Below, one piece after another: positions 27,649 to 36,854 of a stretch of DNA of 64,000 bases. The translations under genes and the position numbers were made by a program. Below the pieces are notes generated by a model. That model was given only the letters and a program-made list of their open reading frames with translations, ran no database searches and had not been told where the DNA came from. Source of the DNA: Mycolicibacterium psychrotolerans (GTDB lineage: Bacteria; Actinomycetota; Actinomycetes; Mycobacteriales; Mycobacteriaceae); NCBI RefSeq assembly GCF_010729305.1, contig NZ_AP022574.1, positions 4,402,001 to 4,466,000 of the forward strand, read 5' to 3'. Numbering within the stretch: position 1 is the stretch's first letter; each line of letters opens with the position of its first letter.

Positions 27649-28709
27649 TGTCGCGTCTGACCCGTCTCGGCTACATCGACATCCGCCGCACCAGTGATCC
27701 GGTCCGTCGCAAGGTTCGCTCCCGCGGCGTCCCCCCCGCGCTGACCGACCATGAGATCTTCTACACCGAGGACATCGCCAAGGCGACGCGGCTGATGGGT
27801 CGCGCGCTGTCTCCGCTGACCCTCACGGTGGACCCCACCGAGGCCGACGGGTTCGCGGCGACGATGCACGGCGTGCGCCTGCGCAACGTCAGCATGCTCT
27901 ATGTCGACCTGCACGTGCCTGCGACGGTCGACATCCCCGAATCCGGTCGCTATTACGCGGTGCACATGCCGATGAACGGGGTCGCCACCGTCGTCCATCC
28001 GTCCTCGACGTTCCAGGCCAACACGATGCGGTCGCTGGTCTCCAGCCCCGGGGTGCCGCTGCGGCTGGAACTCGGCCTCGACACACCGCAGCTGCTGATC
28101 CGGATCGAGGCCCAGGCGATGTCCGCCCATGTGACCCGGCTGATCGGACGAAACCTGTTGCGCCCGTTGGTGTTCGAACCGGAGTTCGATCTGGCGACCG
28201 AGGCGGCGATGCGCTGGCACGCCGCGGTCCAGCTGGTGCACACCGAGGTCTACCACGCCGGATCGCTGATCCAGAAGGGGCGGGCGATCGGACCGGTCGA
28301 GGAACTGGTGATGAGCAGCCTGCTCTATCTGCAGCCGTCGAACTACCACGCAGACATCACCCAGCCGTCGTCGCCGGATCCGCGCCGCACGGTGATCCAG
28401 CAGGCGATGGACTTCATCGACGACCACCTCGCCGAGCGGATCACGATGGAGTCGCTGGCGGGCGCCGTGCACATGAGCGTGCGGTCGATCCAGCAGGGTT
28501 TCCGCTCCGAACTGGGCATGTCGCCGATGGCGTTCGTGCGTGAGCGCCGCCTCGAGCGGGTGCACGAGGAACTCACCGATGCGATCCCGTCCGACGGCGT
28601 GACGGTGACCGCCGTGGCCGAACGCTGGGGCTTTCACCACCTCGGCAGCTTCTCGGTCGAATACCGCAAACGCTGGGGCGAGGCACCGTCGGAGACGCTG
28701 CGCCGCTGA
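27648..28709 (+). CDS. AraC-family transcriptional regulator
   Basis: 353 residues. The N-terminal domain (about 1-210) resembles the AraC-binding-like domain found in regulators of degradation genes (GRYYAVHMPMNG region). The C-terminal double helix-turn-helix (about 245-353) is typical: ITMESLAGAVHMSVRSIQ, FVRERRLERVHEEL, and AERWGFHHLGSFSVEYRKRWGE. It is divergent from hucM and convergent with hypE (one base apart), so it is well placed to control the hydrogenase operon. The inducer is unknown. Confidence 0.9.
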   Translation: MSRLTRLGYIDIRRTSDPVRRKVRSRGVPPALTDHEIFYTEDIAKATRLMGRALSPLTLTVDPTEADGFAATMHGVRLRNVSMLYVDLHVPATVDIPESGRYYAVHMPMNGVATVVHPSSTFQANTMRSLVSSPGVPLRLELGLDTPQLLIRIEAQAMSAHVTRLIGRNLLRPLVFEPEFDLATEAAMRWHAAVQLVHTEVYHAGSLIQKGRAIGPVEELVMSSLLYLQPSNYHADITQPSSPDPRRTVIQQAMDFIDDHLAERITMESLAGAVHMSVRSIQQGFRSELGMSPMAFVRERRLERVHEELTDAIPSDGVTVTAVAERWGFHHLGSFSVEYRKRWGEAPSETLRR

Positions 28710-28710
28710 T

Positions 28711-29781
28711 TCAACAGATGCGCGGAAGCTGTTCTCCGAGTTCGCGTTCCACTACCCGCGTGGTGCCGAACGGGGTCCGGGCCACCGCCATCCCCGGGTG
28801 CTCGTCGACGACCCGGCCGATCACCGTGGCCGCGGCGCCGTCGGGATGCGCGCGCATCGCAGCCAGCACCGCCTCGGCGTGCTCGGGTGCGACGAAGGCG
28901 ACCAGCTTGCCCTCGTTGGCGACCTGCAGCGGATCGAGCCCCAGGAACGAGCAGGCGGACGCCACGGTTTCGGGCACCGGGATCGCGGCCTCATCGAGCT
29001 GGACCCCCACCGAGGCGGCCCGGGCGATCTCGACCACCGACGCCACCAGGCCGCCGCGGGTCGGGTCGCGCAGCGTGTGCACCGCCGCCGGGCCGGCTGC
29101 GGCGAGCATGGCGGCCACCAGCCGGTGCAGCGGGGCGCTGTCGGTGCGCACCTGCGTGCCGAAGTCGATGCCCTCGCGCACGCTCATGATCGCCACTCCG
29201 TGCTCGCCGATGGCGCCCGACACGATCACCACGTCGCCCGGTCGCGCGCGCTCCGGCCCGATGTCGACCCCGGCCGGCACGACGCCGACACCGGCGGTGT
29301 TGACGAAAAGCTGGTCGGCGCTGCCCTTTCCGACGACCTTGGTGTCACCGGTGACAATCGGCACCCCGGCCGCGGCGGCCGCCTTGCCCATCGTGGTGGC
29401 GACTGCGCCCAACACGTCGATCTCCAGACCCTCCTCGATGATGAAACCGGCGGTGAGCCCGATGGGTTGGGCGCCGCTGCAGGCGAGGTCGTTGATGGTG
29501 CCGTTGACCGCGAGATCGCCGATGTTGCCGCCGGGGAAGAACAGCGGTTGTACGACATAGGAATCGGTGGTCAGTGCGATGCGGCCGGCGCCGGTCTGCA
29601 GCACCGCCGAATCCCGCGACGGGCCCGCGGCACCGCCGAAGGCCGGCAGGAAGAGGTTCTCGATCAGCTCCTCGGAGAGCACGCCGCCCCCGCCGTGGCC
29701 GAGCACCACCCGCCGGGTCTCCCGCAGCGGTAACGGACACACCCAGTCCGCGGGATCGACGGACACCGGTGTCTCAGACAT
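28711..29781 (-). CDS. hypE: Hydrogenase maturation factor HypE
   Basis: 356 residues from the ATG at 29781. It dehydrates the carbamoyl group on its own C-terminal Cys to a thiocyanate for the CN ligands of the NiFe site. The PurM-like fold shows [15 protein letters not shown] near the N-terminus and ATP-binding GDTKVVGKG. The essential C-terminal Cys is present in the terminal PRIC. It overlaps the hypD stop by 8 bases and is the last gene of hypFCDE. Confidence 0.96.
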   Translation of the reverse strand: MSETPVSVDPADWVCPLPLRETRRVVLGHGGGGVLSEELIENLFLPAFGGAAGPSRDSAVLQTGAGRIALTTDSYVVQPLFFPGGNIGDLAVNGTINDLACSGAQPIGLTAGFIIEEGLEIDVLGAVATTMGKAAAAAGVPIVTGDTKVVGKGSADQLFVNTAGVGVVPAGVDIGPERARPGDVVIVSGAIGEHGVAIMSVREGIDFGTQVRTDSAPLHRLVAAMLAAAGPAAVHTLRDPTRGGLVASVVEIARAASVGVQLDEAAIPVPETVASACSFLGLDPLQVANEGKLVAFVAPEHAEAVLAAMRAHPDGAAATVIGRVVDEHPGMAVARTPFGTTRVVERELGEQLPRIC

Positions 29782-30880
29782 GGGTGGTCGCTGCTTCCAG
29801 CCGGCGGAACTGGTAGTACGCCGCGCACGCCCCCTCACTGGACACCATCGTCGCGCCGAGCGGTGTACGCGGGGTGCAGGTGCGGCCGAAGGCCGGACAT
29901 TCATTGGGTTTGAGCAGTCCCTGCAGCACCTCTCCGCTGTGACACTCGGCGGACTCGGCGACCTGCAGATGGCCGACCCCGAAGCGGCGCTCGGCGTCGA
30001 ATTCGGCGTAGCGGGGCGACAGCGTCCATCCTGATCTGGGGATCATGCCGATGCCCCGCCATTGCCGGTCGGTGACGGCGAAGACGTCGGCGAGGGTCTG
30101 CTGCGCCACCGGGTTGCCCTCCGCGCTGACCGCACGCGGATAGGCGTTGCGCAGCGCGGGCGTGCCCTCCTCCAGCAGCTCGACGACCTGACGGACTCCT
30201 TCGAGCAGGTCGAGTGGCTCGAAACCGGTCACCACGATCGGTACCCCGAACTCGTCGACGAGCGGCTGGTATTCGGCCGTACCCATCACCGAGCACACGT
30301 GGCCGGCAGCCAGGAAGCCCTGGACGCGTTTGCTCGGTGACGACAGGATCGCCCTCATCGCAGGCGGCACCAGCACATGGGAGACCAGCATCGAGAAGTT
30401 CGTCAGCCCCAGCCGCTGGGCGTGCAGCACCGCCATGGCGTTGGCGGGCGCGGTGGTCTCGAAGCCGACGCCGAAGAACACCACCTGCTTGTCGGGGTTG
30501 TCGGCGGCCACCCGGGTGGCGTCCAGCGGTGAGTAGACGATCCGCACGTCGCCGCCGCGGGCCCGCACCGCGAACAGGTCCCGGCTGCTGCCCGGCACCC
30601 GCAGCATGTCACCGAACGAGCAGAAGATCACGTCGTCGCGGGCCGCGATCTCCAGCGCCCGGTCGATCATCTCCAGCGGTGTGACGCACACCGGGCAGCC
30701 CGGTCCGTGGATGAACTCCACCGCGCCGTCGAGCAGCTGGTCGATCCCGTTGCGGATGATCGAATGCGTCTGGCCGCCACACACTTCCATCACCGTCCAC
30801 GTCCGGGTGGCACGGCGGCGGATCGCGTCGACCAGCGTCTTGGCCGCCACCGGGTCGCGGAATTCGTCGAGGTACTTCAC
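29774..30880 (-). CDS. hypD: Hydrogenase maturation factor HypD
   Basis: 368 residues. HypD carries a [4Fe-4S] cluster and, with HypC, is the scaffold on which Fe(CN)2CO is built. Conserved Cys motifs are visible: [11 protein letters not shown] near residue 35, [10 protein letters not shown] near 68, GHVCSVMG near 220, and a C-terminal CHSGEVLQG and CxxxGRTCTP region for the cluster. It overlaps hypC by four bases and hypE by eight. Confidence 0.96.
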   Translation of the reverse strand: MKYLDEFRDPVAAKTLVDAIRRRATRTWTVMEVCGGQTHSIIRNGIDQLLDGAVEFIHGPGCPVCVTPLEMIDRALEIAARDDVIFCSFGDMLRVPGSSRDLFAVRARGGDVRIVYSPLDATRVAADNPDKQVVFFGVGFETTAPANAMAVLHAQRLGLTNFSMLVSHVLVPPAMRAILSSPSKRVQGFLAAGHVCSVMGTAEYQPLVDEFGVPIVVTGFEPLDLLEGVRQVVELLEEGTPALRNAYPRAVSAEGNPVAQQTLADVFAVTDRQWRGIGMIPRSGWTLSPRYAEFDAERRFGVGHLQVAESAECHSGEVLQGLLKPNECPAFGRTCTPRTPLGATMVSSEGACAAYYQFRRLEAATTHV

Positions 30881-31152
30881 GCCGGATCCCTCCTCGCGAG
30901 CGGCTGCTCACCGGCGAGTTCCTCGTCGAGCACACCCAGTTCGGCAAACATGCGCAACGTCTCGTGCGCCGACGCCTCGTCGAGCCGAGTGATCGCGAAA
31001 CCCGCATGCACGATCGTGTATTCGCCGACCTCCATGTCGGGCAGATACGCCAGGCACACCGTCTTGGTGGTGCCGCCGAATTCGACCGTGGACATTCGCG
31101 TCCCGGCCTCCTCCCAGATGTCGATCACCTTCCCGGGGATCCCGAGGCACAT
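30877..31152 (-). CDS. hypC: Hydrogenase maturation chaperone HypC
   Basis: 91 residues. It begins MCLGIPGKV: Cys2, exposed after Met removal, binds the iron centre and the large-subunit precursor. A beta-barrel core ([17 protein letters not shown]) and a C-terminal helix follow. Its start lies 28 bases inside the hypF 3' end, and its stop overlaps the hypD start by four bases, so translation of hypF, hypC and hypD is coupled. Confidence 0.95.
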   Translation of the reverse strand: MCLGIPGKVIDIWEEAGTRMSTVEFGGTTKTVCLAYLPDMEVGEYTIVHAGFAITRLDEASAHETLRMFAELGVLDEELAGEQPLARRDPA

Positions 31153-33461
31153 GGCTCACTCCTTTCCCGAGGCGAACTGGATGACACGGACACCGAGGCC
31201 ATTGAGGCCACCACGGCCACTGCTGCCTGCCCGAGCGCCAGCCCACCGTCGTTGCACGGCACCACCCGGTGGGTGAGCACCTCCAGTCCTCGCGCGCGCA
31301 GTCCGGCTGCGATCCCGGCCAGCAGCAGGCGATTGGCGAACACGCCGCCGGTCAGCCCCACCGTCGGTATCCGCGCGACCGCCGCCGCGTCGCCGGCGGC
31401 GCGCACCGTCGCGCGGATGACGGCGTCATGGAACAGCAGCGCCAGGTCGGCGCGCGCCCGGCCGGCGCGCAGACCCTCGACCAGCGCCAGCATCACCGGC
31501 GCGGGGTCGAGCACACCGTCCGCCACGTCGAAGTCCGCCGGCGTGCCGTCACGTCCGGCCCGTGCCAGGTGCTCGAGCTCGACCGCCGCCTGGCCCTCGT
31601 AGGTGACCTGCTGGCACACCCCGAGCAGGCTCGAGACCGCGTCGAAGAGCCGGCCCATGCTGGTGGTCGGCACGCATCCCACCTCGCGGTCCAGCTGCTG
31701 GGTCAGGATGTGCATGCCCGCGGGTCCGAGCGCGGCCACCGGCGGCAGGTCGGCCGCCGGATCGATGCCGGCGCGCCGGAGCAGGTCGACCGCGATCCGC
31801 GCCGGGAACCGGACGGCGCCGTCGCCGCCGGGCAGCCGGAACGGCGCCAGGTGTCCCACCCGGGTGAACTCCACGGGGCCGGTGACCGCGAGCAGCTCGC
31901 CGCCCCAGATCGTGCCGTCGGTGCCGAACCCGGTGCCGTCGAAGGCGACGGCGAGCATCGGGTCGCCCAGCCGGCGGTGTTCGGCCAGCAGCGACATCGC
32001 GTGGGCATGGTGGTGCTGCACGGCGAGCAGCCGGCCTCCGTGGCGCTGCGCCCACCGCGTCGTCGCATACCCCGGATGCGCGTCGTGGGCGACGACGTCC
32101 GGCACACTCCCGGTCAGGAATGCCAGGTGGTCCACCGTCGCAGCGAAGCACCTCTGGGTGCGCGGGTCGGCCATGTCCCCCAGGTGCGACGACAGGTGCG
32201 CCCGGCCGTGGCTGCCGGTCAGCGCGAACGTGGTCTTCAGATCGCCGCCGGTGGCCAGCACGCACGCCGATCCGCCGTCGCCGAGCGGAACGGGCAGCGG
32301 TGCGAAGCCGCGAGAACGCCTCAGCGGCAGTTCGTTTCCGTCGGCGTCCATGCTCACGACGGAGTCCTCGCAGGGCACGTGGATGGGGCGGTCGTGGTCG
32401 AGCGCCGCGTCGGCCAATCCGTCGATCCACCCCAGATCCTCGGTGCGGTACACGATCGGCGAGCCGCCCTGGTTGGCCGACGTCATCACCAGGGCAGGCA
32501 CATCGAGCTCGACGAAGAGCAGGTGGTGGATCGGCGAATAGGCGAGCATCACGCCGAGGTCGCGAAGATTCGGCGCCACCCCGTCGCTCACCGTGCCCGG
32601 GTGCGCCGCCAGCAGCACGATGGGCGCGGCGGGCGAGGTCAGCGACCGCGCCGCCGCGTCCTCGACGACGGAGATCCGGCGCGCGTGCTCGACGTCGGCG
32701 ACCATCACGGCGAAAGGCTTGGCGGGCCTGTTCTTCCGCTGCCGCAGCCGGGCGACGGCGTCGTCGTCGTCCGCGCGGCACGCCAGGTGATAGCCGCCGA
32801 TGCCCTTGACCGCGACGATCAGGCCGTCCCGCAGCGCCGCTGCGGCGGATTCCAGTGCGGGACCACCGGTGTGCGGGCCGTGCCAGCTCAGCCGCGGCCC
32901 GCACTCCGGGCAGGCGATGGTCTGGGCGTGATAGCGCCGGGCGGTGGGGTCGCTGTACTCCGCGGCGCAGACCGCGCACATCGGAAAGCCCGCCATCGTG
33001 GTGGCCGGCCGGTCGTAGGGCAGATCGGTGATCACCGTGTAGCGCGGCCCGCAGTTCGTGCACGTGATGAACGGGTGGCGGTGCCGCCGGTCGGCCGGGT
33101 CGAACAACTCGCGAAGGCAGTCCGGGCACGTCGCGATGTCGGGCGCCACGAGGGTGCGCCGGCCGTCGTCGCCGCCCGGGGTGCTGTCCAGGATGCGGAA
33201 CACCCGTTCCCCGAGGACCGGACGGGGCGCCACCACGAAGGTGTCGACATGTGCCAGGGGCGGTGGGGCGTCGCGCAGGGTCTGCACCGCCGCGTCGACG
33301 CGCGCGCCGGGTCCCTCGAGTTCGCACTGCACCGAGCCGGCGTCGTTGAGCACGAATCCGCCCAGCCGGTGCGCAGCGGCGATCCGCGCGACCGTGGGGC
33401 GGAACCCCACTCCCTGGACCACGCCGGTGACACTCAGCCGTACGCGCGTGTGTGCGCTCAT
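31125..33461 (-). CDS. hypF: Carbamoyltransferase HypF
   Basis: 778 residues from the ATG at 33461 (GAGGAG 8 bases upstream); an upstream extension is not needed. Domains: acylphosphatase (about 1-90, VTGVVQGVGFRP), two zinc-finger-like Cys4 modules (CPDCLREL with CTNCGPRY; CAVCAAEY with CPECGP, about 105-180), YrdC-like (about 195-380) and Kae1-like with HHHAHAMSL (about 390-778). It uses carbamoyl phosphate and ATP to load carbamoyl onto HypE. First gene of hypFCDE, divergent from hypAB. Confidence 0.96.
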   Translation of the reverse strand: MSAHTRVRLSVTGVVQGVGFRPTVARIAAAHRLGGFVLNDAGSVQCELEGPGARVDAAVQTLRDAPPPLAHVDTFVVAPRPVLGERVFRILDSTPGGDDGRRTLVAPDIATCPDCLRELFDPADRRHRHPFITCTNCGPRYTVITDLPYDRPATTMAGFPMCAVCAAEYSDPTARRYHAQTIACPECGPRLSWHGPHTGGPALESAAAALRDGLIVAVKGIGGYHLACRADDDDAVARLRQRKNRPAKPFAVMVADVEHARRISVVEDAAARSLTSPAAPIVLLAAHPGTVSDGVAPNLRDLGVMLAYSPIHHLLFVELDVPALVMTSANQGGSPIVYRTEDLGWIDGLADAALDHDRPIHVPCEDSVVSMDADGNELPLRRSRGFAPLPVPLGDGGSACVLATGGDLKTTFALTGSHGRAHLSSHLGDMADPRTQRCFAATVDHLAFLTGSVPDVVAHDAHPGYATTRWAQRHGGRLLAVQHHHAHAMSLLAEHRRLGDPMLAVAFDGTGFGTDGTIWGGELLAVTGPVEFTRVGHLAPFRLPGGDGAVRFPARIAVDLLRRAGIDPAADLPPVAALGPAGMHILTQQLDREVGCVPTTSMGRLFDAVSSLLGVCQQVTYEGQAAVELEHLARAGRDGTPADFDVADGVLDPAPVMLALVEGLRAGRARADLALLFHDAVIRATVRAAGDAAAVARIPTVGLTGGVFANRLLLAGIAAGLRARGLEVLTHRVVPCNDGGLALGQAAVAVVASMASVSVSSSSPRERSEPCASGSPGR

Positions 33462-33569
33462 GGCGCGGACTCCTCGAACCGTCAGTATTGCCAATCTATC
33501 TGCGCGCGACGATGCCAACTATCGAAATCTCGCACAGACTTCTGCGCATTTCCGACGCCCCGTCGGGAT

Positions 33570-33575
33570 TACGCT
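33570..33575 (+). promoter_or_regulatory. Candidate -10 element of a leaderless hypA promoter
   Basis: TACGCT fits the mycobacterial TANNNT -10 pattern and ends 7 bases before the hypA GTG at 33583. That spacing would place the transcription start on the start codon. There is no ribosome site before hypA, which supports leaderless translation. On the other strand the same 121-base gap must hold the hypF promoter; TAGATT is a possible -10 there. Confidence 0.5.
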
Positions 33576-33582
33576 GGCGCCT

Positions 33583-33948
33583 GTGCACGAGTTGTCGCTG
33601 TGTCACGCCATCGCCGGTGTGGTGCGCACCCACGCCGACGGCCGCCCGGTCGAGGTGGTGCGGGTGCGCGTCGGAGCGCTGCGGCAGGTGGTCGCCGAAT
33701 CGCTGATGTTCTGCTGGACGATCGCGGCCGAACACGAGGGTCTGGCTGAGGCCGCCCTGGAGCTGGAGCAGGTACCCGCCGCGGTGTGCTGCCGAGCGTG
33801 CGGCCGGGAGTCGGAGATCGAGTCACGGTGGTCGGTGCGCTGCCCGGCCTGCGACAGCGGCGACGTCGCGGTGGTGCGGGGCGAGGAGTTCCTGGTGACG
33901 TCGATCGACATCCGGTCGGACGAAGCGGCCGAGGCCTCCCATGGGTAG
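33583..33948 (+). CDS. hypA: Hydrogenase nickel incorporation protein HypA
   Basis: 121 residues from the GTG at 33583, which places His2 in the conserved nickel-binding MHEL N-terminus; a longer upstream frame would destroy this and is rejected. The structural zinc site is intact: CCRACG near 74-79 and CPACDS near 96-101. It delivers nickel to the large subunit together with HypB, whose gene overlaps the hypA 3' end by 8 bases. Confidence 0.94.
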   Translation: MHELSLCHAIAGVVRTHADGRPVEVVRVRVGALRQVVAESLMFCWTIAAEHEGLAEAALELEQVPAAVCCRACGRESEIESRWSVRCPACDSGDVAVVRGEEFLVTSIDIRSDEAAEASHG

Positions 33949-34705
33949 GTTCCACCGCCACGACGACGGCACCGTGCACAGCCACGACCACGATCACGAC
34001 CACGACGACGCGCACGGCGACCACAGCGGCTACCAGACCGCGACCCAGCGCGTCGACGTCCTCGAAGCGATCTTCTCCGAGAACGACGTCCGCGCCGCGG
34101 AGAATCGGGACGCGTTCGCCCGCAATGGAATCCGTGCACTGAACATGATGAGCTCGCCCGGCTCGGGTAAGACCGCCGTGCTGGCCGCCACGCTGGACGA
34201 GCTTGCGGGCGACGTGGACGTCGGCATCGTCGAGGGCGACATCGCCACCGACCTGGACGCCGCTCGACTGTCCGGCCGGGGCGCGCAGATCTCACTTCTG
34301 AACACAGACAACGGTTTCGGCGGCGAGTGCCACCTCGACGCGCCGATGGTGAGCCGCGCGCTGGCCGGGTTGGACTTGCCCGGTCTGGACCTGGTGATCA
34401 TCGAGAACGTCGGGAACCTGGTGTGTCCCGCGGAATTCGACGTGGGTGAGCACGCCAAGGTGATGGTCTACTCGCTGACCGAGGGCGAGGACAAGCCGCT
34501 GAAGTATCCGGTGATGTTCCGTGCCGTGGATGTGGTGCTGCTCAACAAGATCGACCTGGCCCCCTACCTGGATGCCGACGTCGCGACGTACACGGAGCGG
34601 ATCAGGCAGGTGAACCCGGGTGCTGTCGTCCTGCCGGTCAGCGCCAAGACCGGCGAGGGCATGGCCGATTGGTTCGCCTGGCTTCGCGCCTTCGTCGCGG
34701 GCTGA
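33941..34705 (+). CDS. hypB: Hydrogenase nickel incorporation GTPase HypB
   Basis: 254 residues. A His/Asp-rich N-terminus (about 14-30, alternating HDHDHD) can store nickel. It is followed by a SIMIBI-class GTPase: P-loop SSPGSGKT near 72-79, IVEGDIATD, the metal-binding ECHL with the adjacent conserved Cys, and base-recognition LNKIDL. GTP hydrolysis drives nickel transfer to the HypA/large-subunit complex. It ends 3 bases before the stop of the convergent aldR gene, marking the right edge of the hydrogenase island. Confidence 0.96.
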   Translation: MGRFHRHDDGTVHSHDHDHDHDDAHGDHSGYQTATQRVDVLEAIFSENDVRAAENRDAFARNGIRALNMMSSPGSGKTAVLAATLDELAGDVDVGIVEGDIATDLDAARLSGRGAQISLLNTDNGFGGECHLDAPMVSRALAGLDLPGLDLVIIENVGNLVCPAEFDVGEHAKVMVYSLTEGEDKPLKYPVMFRAVDVVLLNKIDLAPYLDADVATYTERIRQVNPGAVVLPVSAKTGEGMADWFAWLRAFVAG

Positions 34706-34708
34706 CGT

Positions 34709-35221
34709 TCACAGCGGGGACGCGCCGCGCAGATGCTCGAAGATCAACGACGTCTGCGTGCCGGCGACGTCGGCGTCGGCGTTGAGGTTCTCCACGACGA
34801 ACGAGCGAAGGTCGTCGGTGTCGCGTGCGGCGACGTGCAGCAGGAAGTCGTCGGCACCGGCGAGGAAGTACACGTCCATCACCTGCGGCTTGCTCCGGAT
34901 GTGGCCGATGAAGTTGCGGATCTTGCCGCGCGCGTTGGCCTGCAGGCTGACCGAGATCATCGCCTGCAGCGTCAGCCCGATCGCCGCGGGATCGATGTCG
35001 GCGTAGAACCCCCGGATCACGCCCAGCTCCTGCAGCCGGCGCACCCTCCCGTGGCACGTCGACGCCGCGATGCCGACGAGGTCGGCCAGCGCGCTGTTCG
35101 GCATCCGGGCGTCGTCGTGCAGGGCCGTGAGGATGCGCCGGTCGACGTCGTCGATGGCCGCTCGAACATCCTTCGGCCCTGCGTTTCGCTGGCCGGATCG
35201 TTCCGACGATTGCTCTGACAC
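34709..35221 (-). CDS. aldR: Lrp/AsnC-family regulator of alanine dehydrogenase
   Basis: 170 residues from a GTG. The N-terminal helix-turn-helix (about 20-75: DDVDRRILTALHDDAR, GIAASTCHGRVRRL) is followed by a RAM amino-acid-binding domain (about 85-165). It is divergent from ald with a 95-base control region that contains matching operator-like repeats. In M. tuberculosis the equivalent gene (Rv2779c) encodes AldR, an alanine-responsive regulator of ald. Its 3' end meets hypB. Confidence 0.92.
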   Translation of the reverse strand: MSEQSSERSGQRNAGPKDVRAAIDDVDRRILTALHDDARMPNSALADLVGIAASTCHGRVRRLQELGVIRGFYADIDPAAIGLTLQAMISVSLQANARGKIRNFIGHIRSKPQVMDVYFLAGADDFLLHVAARDTDDLRSFVVENLNADADVAGTQTSLIFEHLRGASPL

Positions 35222-35236
35222 GAGGCCAGTCTAACG

Positions 35237-35304
35237 AATTATCGTCATAATTATTGTGCATTCACCGATAGTTCTTCACAATCGTCGTAACCCTTTCGAC
35301 GATT
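35237..35304. promoter_or_regulatory. Operator region between aldR and ald
   Basis: This AT-rich gap holds a perfect dyad AATTAT-CGTC-ATAATT (35237-35252) and a second inverted repeat AATCGTCG-N9-CGACGATT (35280-35304). The cores ATCGTCATAA (35241) and ATCGTCGTAA (35281) are near-identical direct repeats exactly 40 bases apart, close to four helical turns, as expected for an Lrp-type oligomer wrapping DNA. GAGGAG at 35306-35311 is the ald ribosome site. Confidence 0.75.
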
Positions 35305-35316
35305 TGAGGAGCAACA

Positions 35317-36432
35317 ATGCGTGTCGGTGTCCCGACCGAGATCAAGAACAACGAGTACCGCGTCGCGATCACACCCGCCGGCGTGGCCGAGTTGGTGCAC
35401 CGCGGCCACGAGGTGCTGATCCAGGCCGGGGCCGGCGACGGTTCGGCGATCACCGACACTGACTTCAAGGGTGCCGGCGCGCAGATCGTGGACACCGCCG
35501 ACAAGGTGTGGGCGGAGGCCGAACTGCTGCTCAAGGTCAAGGAGCCGATCGAGCCGGAGTACACCAAAATGCGCTCGGGGCAGACCCTGTTCACCTATCT
35601 GCACCTCGCCGCCTCCAAGCCGTGCACCGATGCGCTGCTCACCTCCGGCACGACGTCCATCGCTTACGAGACCGTCCAGACCGCTGACGGCGCGCTGCCC
35701 CTGCTCGCCCCGATGAGCGAGGTCGCCGGCCGGCTGTCGGCCCAGGTCGGCGCCTACCACCTGATGCGCACCCAGGGTGGTCGCGGCGTTCTGATGGGCG
35801 GCGTGCCCGGTGTGGCCCCGGCCAAGGTCGTGGTGATCGGCGGCGGGATGGCCGGCGACAACGCCGCTGCCGTCGCGTGGGGCATGGGCGCGCACGTCAC
35901 CGTGTTCGACCTGAACATCAACATCCTGCGCAAGATCGACGCCGAGTACGGCGGGGCCATCGAGACGCGGTACTCGTCGCGACTCGACCTGGAGACCGCG
36001 GTCAAGGAGGCCGACCTGGTGATCGGCGCCGTGCTGATCCCCGGCGCGAAGGCGCCGAAGCTGGTCACGAATTCGACTGTCGCGGCGATGAAGTCGGGTG
36101 CGGTGCTGGTCGACATCGCGATCGATCAGGGCGGCTGCTTCGAGGATTCGCGCCCGACCACGCACGACGATCCCACCTTCGCGGTGCACGACACGGTGTT
36201 CTACTGCGTGGCCAACATGCCCGGCGCTGTGCCGCGCACCTCGACCTACGCGCTCACCAACGCCACCATGCCCTACGTGCTCAAGCTCGCCGACAAGGGT
36301 TGGCAGGAAGCGTGCCGCGGCGACGGCGCGCTGGCCAAGGGCCTGTCGACGCACGAGGGCGCGCTGCTGTCCGAGCAGGTGGCCACCGATCTGAACCTGC
36401 CGTTCACCGATCCGGCCGACCTGCTCGGCTGA
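35317..36432 (+). CDS. ald: L-alanine dehydrogenase
   Basis: 371 residues. It interconverts L-alanine and pyruvate plus ammonia with NAD(H), as a cytoplasmic hexamer; in mycobacteria it is induced by alanine, nutrient starvation and low oxygen. N-terminal [16 protein letters not shown] and the conserved Lys/His region ([18 protein letters not shown]) bind substrate; NAD binding uses [13 protein letters not shown] near 172-185. A strong GAGGAG site is 5 bases before ATG. It is controlled by the divergent AldR. Confidence 0.96.
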   Translation: MRVGVPTEIKNNEYRVAITPAGVAELVHRGHEVLIQAGAGDGSAITDTDFKGAGAQIVDTADKVWAEAELLLKVKEPIEPEYTKMRSGQTLFTYLHLAASKPCTDALLTSGTTSIAYETVQTADGALPLLAPMSEVAGRLSAQVGAYHLMRTQGGRGVLMGGVPGVAPAKVVVIGGGMAGDNAAAVAWGMGAHVTVFDLNINILRKIDAEYGGAIETRYSSRLDLETAVKEADLVIGAVLIPGAKAPKLVTNSTVAAMKSGAVLVDIAIDQGGCFEDSRPTTHDDPTFAVHDTVFYCVANMPGAVPRTSTYALTNATMPYVLKLADKGWQEACRGDGALAKGLSTHEGALLSEQVATDLNLPFTDPADLLG

Positions 36433-36439
36433 GATCCAC

Positions 36440-36808
36440 TCAGAGCACATCCCCGTCGACGTAGAACCAGCGACGGGCTCTCACAGCGAACCGGGACCGC
36501 TCATGCAGCGTCCCGGTTCGTTGGCCTTCATCTTCGTAGGACGCCTGGAACTCCACCTCGTCGCCGGCCGCCTCGATGATCTTCAGGCCGGTCCACACCA
36601 CCGCCGGGTCGATCGTCACCCGCTCGGGGCGGGTCCGCGGGTGCCAGGTACGCCAGAGGTAGTCGGCGTCGCCGAGCGCGAAGGCGCTGTAGCGCGAGCG
36701 CATCAGTTCCTCGGCCGTGCCCGCGTGCCGTTCTCCCCACAGCAAGGGCAGGCAGCATCGTGCCGCGGACTCAGCGCTGTCGCACGGGCAGGGTTCGACG
36801 GGGTGCAT
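36440..36808 (-). CDS. YchJ-like protein with SEC-C metal-binding motif
   Basis: 122 residues from the ATG at 36808. The N-terminal SEC-C type zinc motif ([14 protein letters not shown], residues 7-20) precedes an NTF2-like domain with [21 protein letters not shown], the YchJ signature. Function is unknown in any organism; SEC-C motifs often mediate protein binding. It converges on ald with a 7-base gap and is divergent from the DUF4334 gene. Confidence 0.88.
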   Translation of the reverse strand: MHPVEPCPCDSAESAARCCLPLLWGERHAGTAEELMRSRYSAFALGDADYLWRTWHPRTRPERVTIDPAVVWTGLKIIEAAGDEVEFQASYEDEGQRTGTLHERSRFAVRARRWFYVDGDVL

Positions 36809-36854
36809 ACCTGCAGTCTGCCTCAATTGACGGGTGTCAAGTAGACTTGCGGCC

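Noticed and set aside
31269-33749. An 826-codon plus-strand frame antisense to hypF
   Set aside because: HypF is complete and diagnostic on the other strand; the antisense frame is low-complexity Arg/Gly/Val text.
33980-34030. His-Asp codon run at the start of hypB as a tandem DNA repeat
   Set aside because: It encodes the normal nickel-binding His-rich N-terminus of HypB.
36425-36445. CTGAG-N5-CTCAG hairpin at the end of ald as a terminator
   Set aside because: A 5-bp stem overlapping the stop codon without a T-run is too weak to call.
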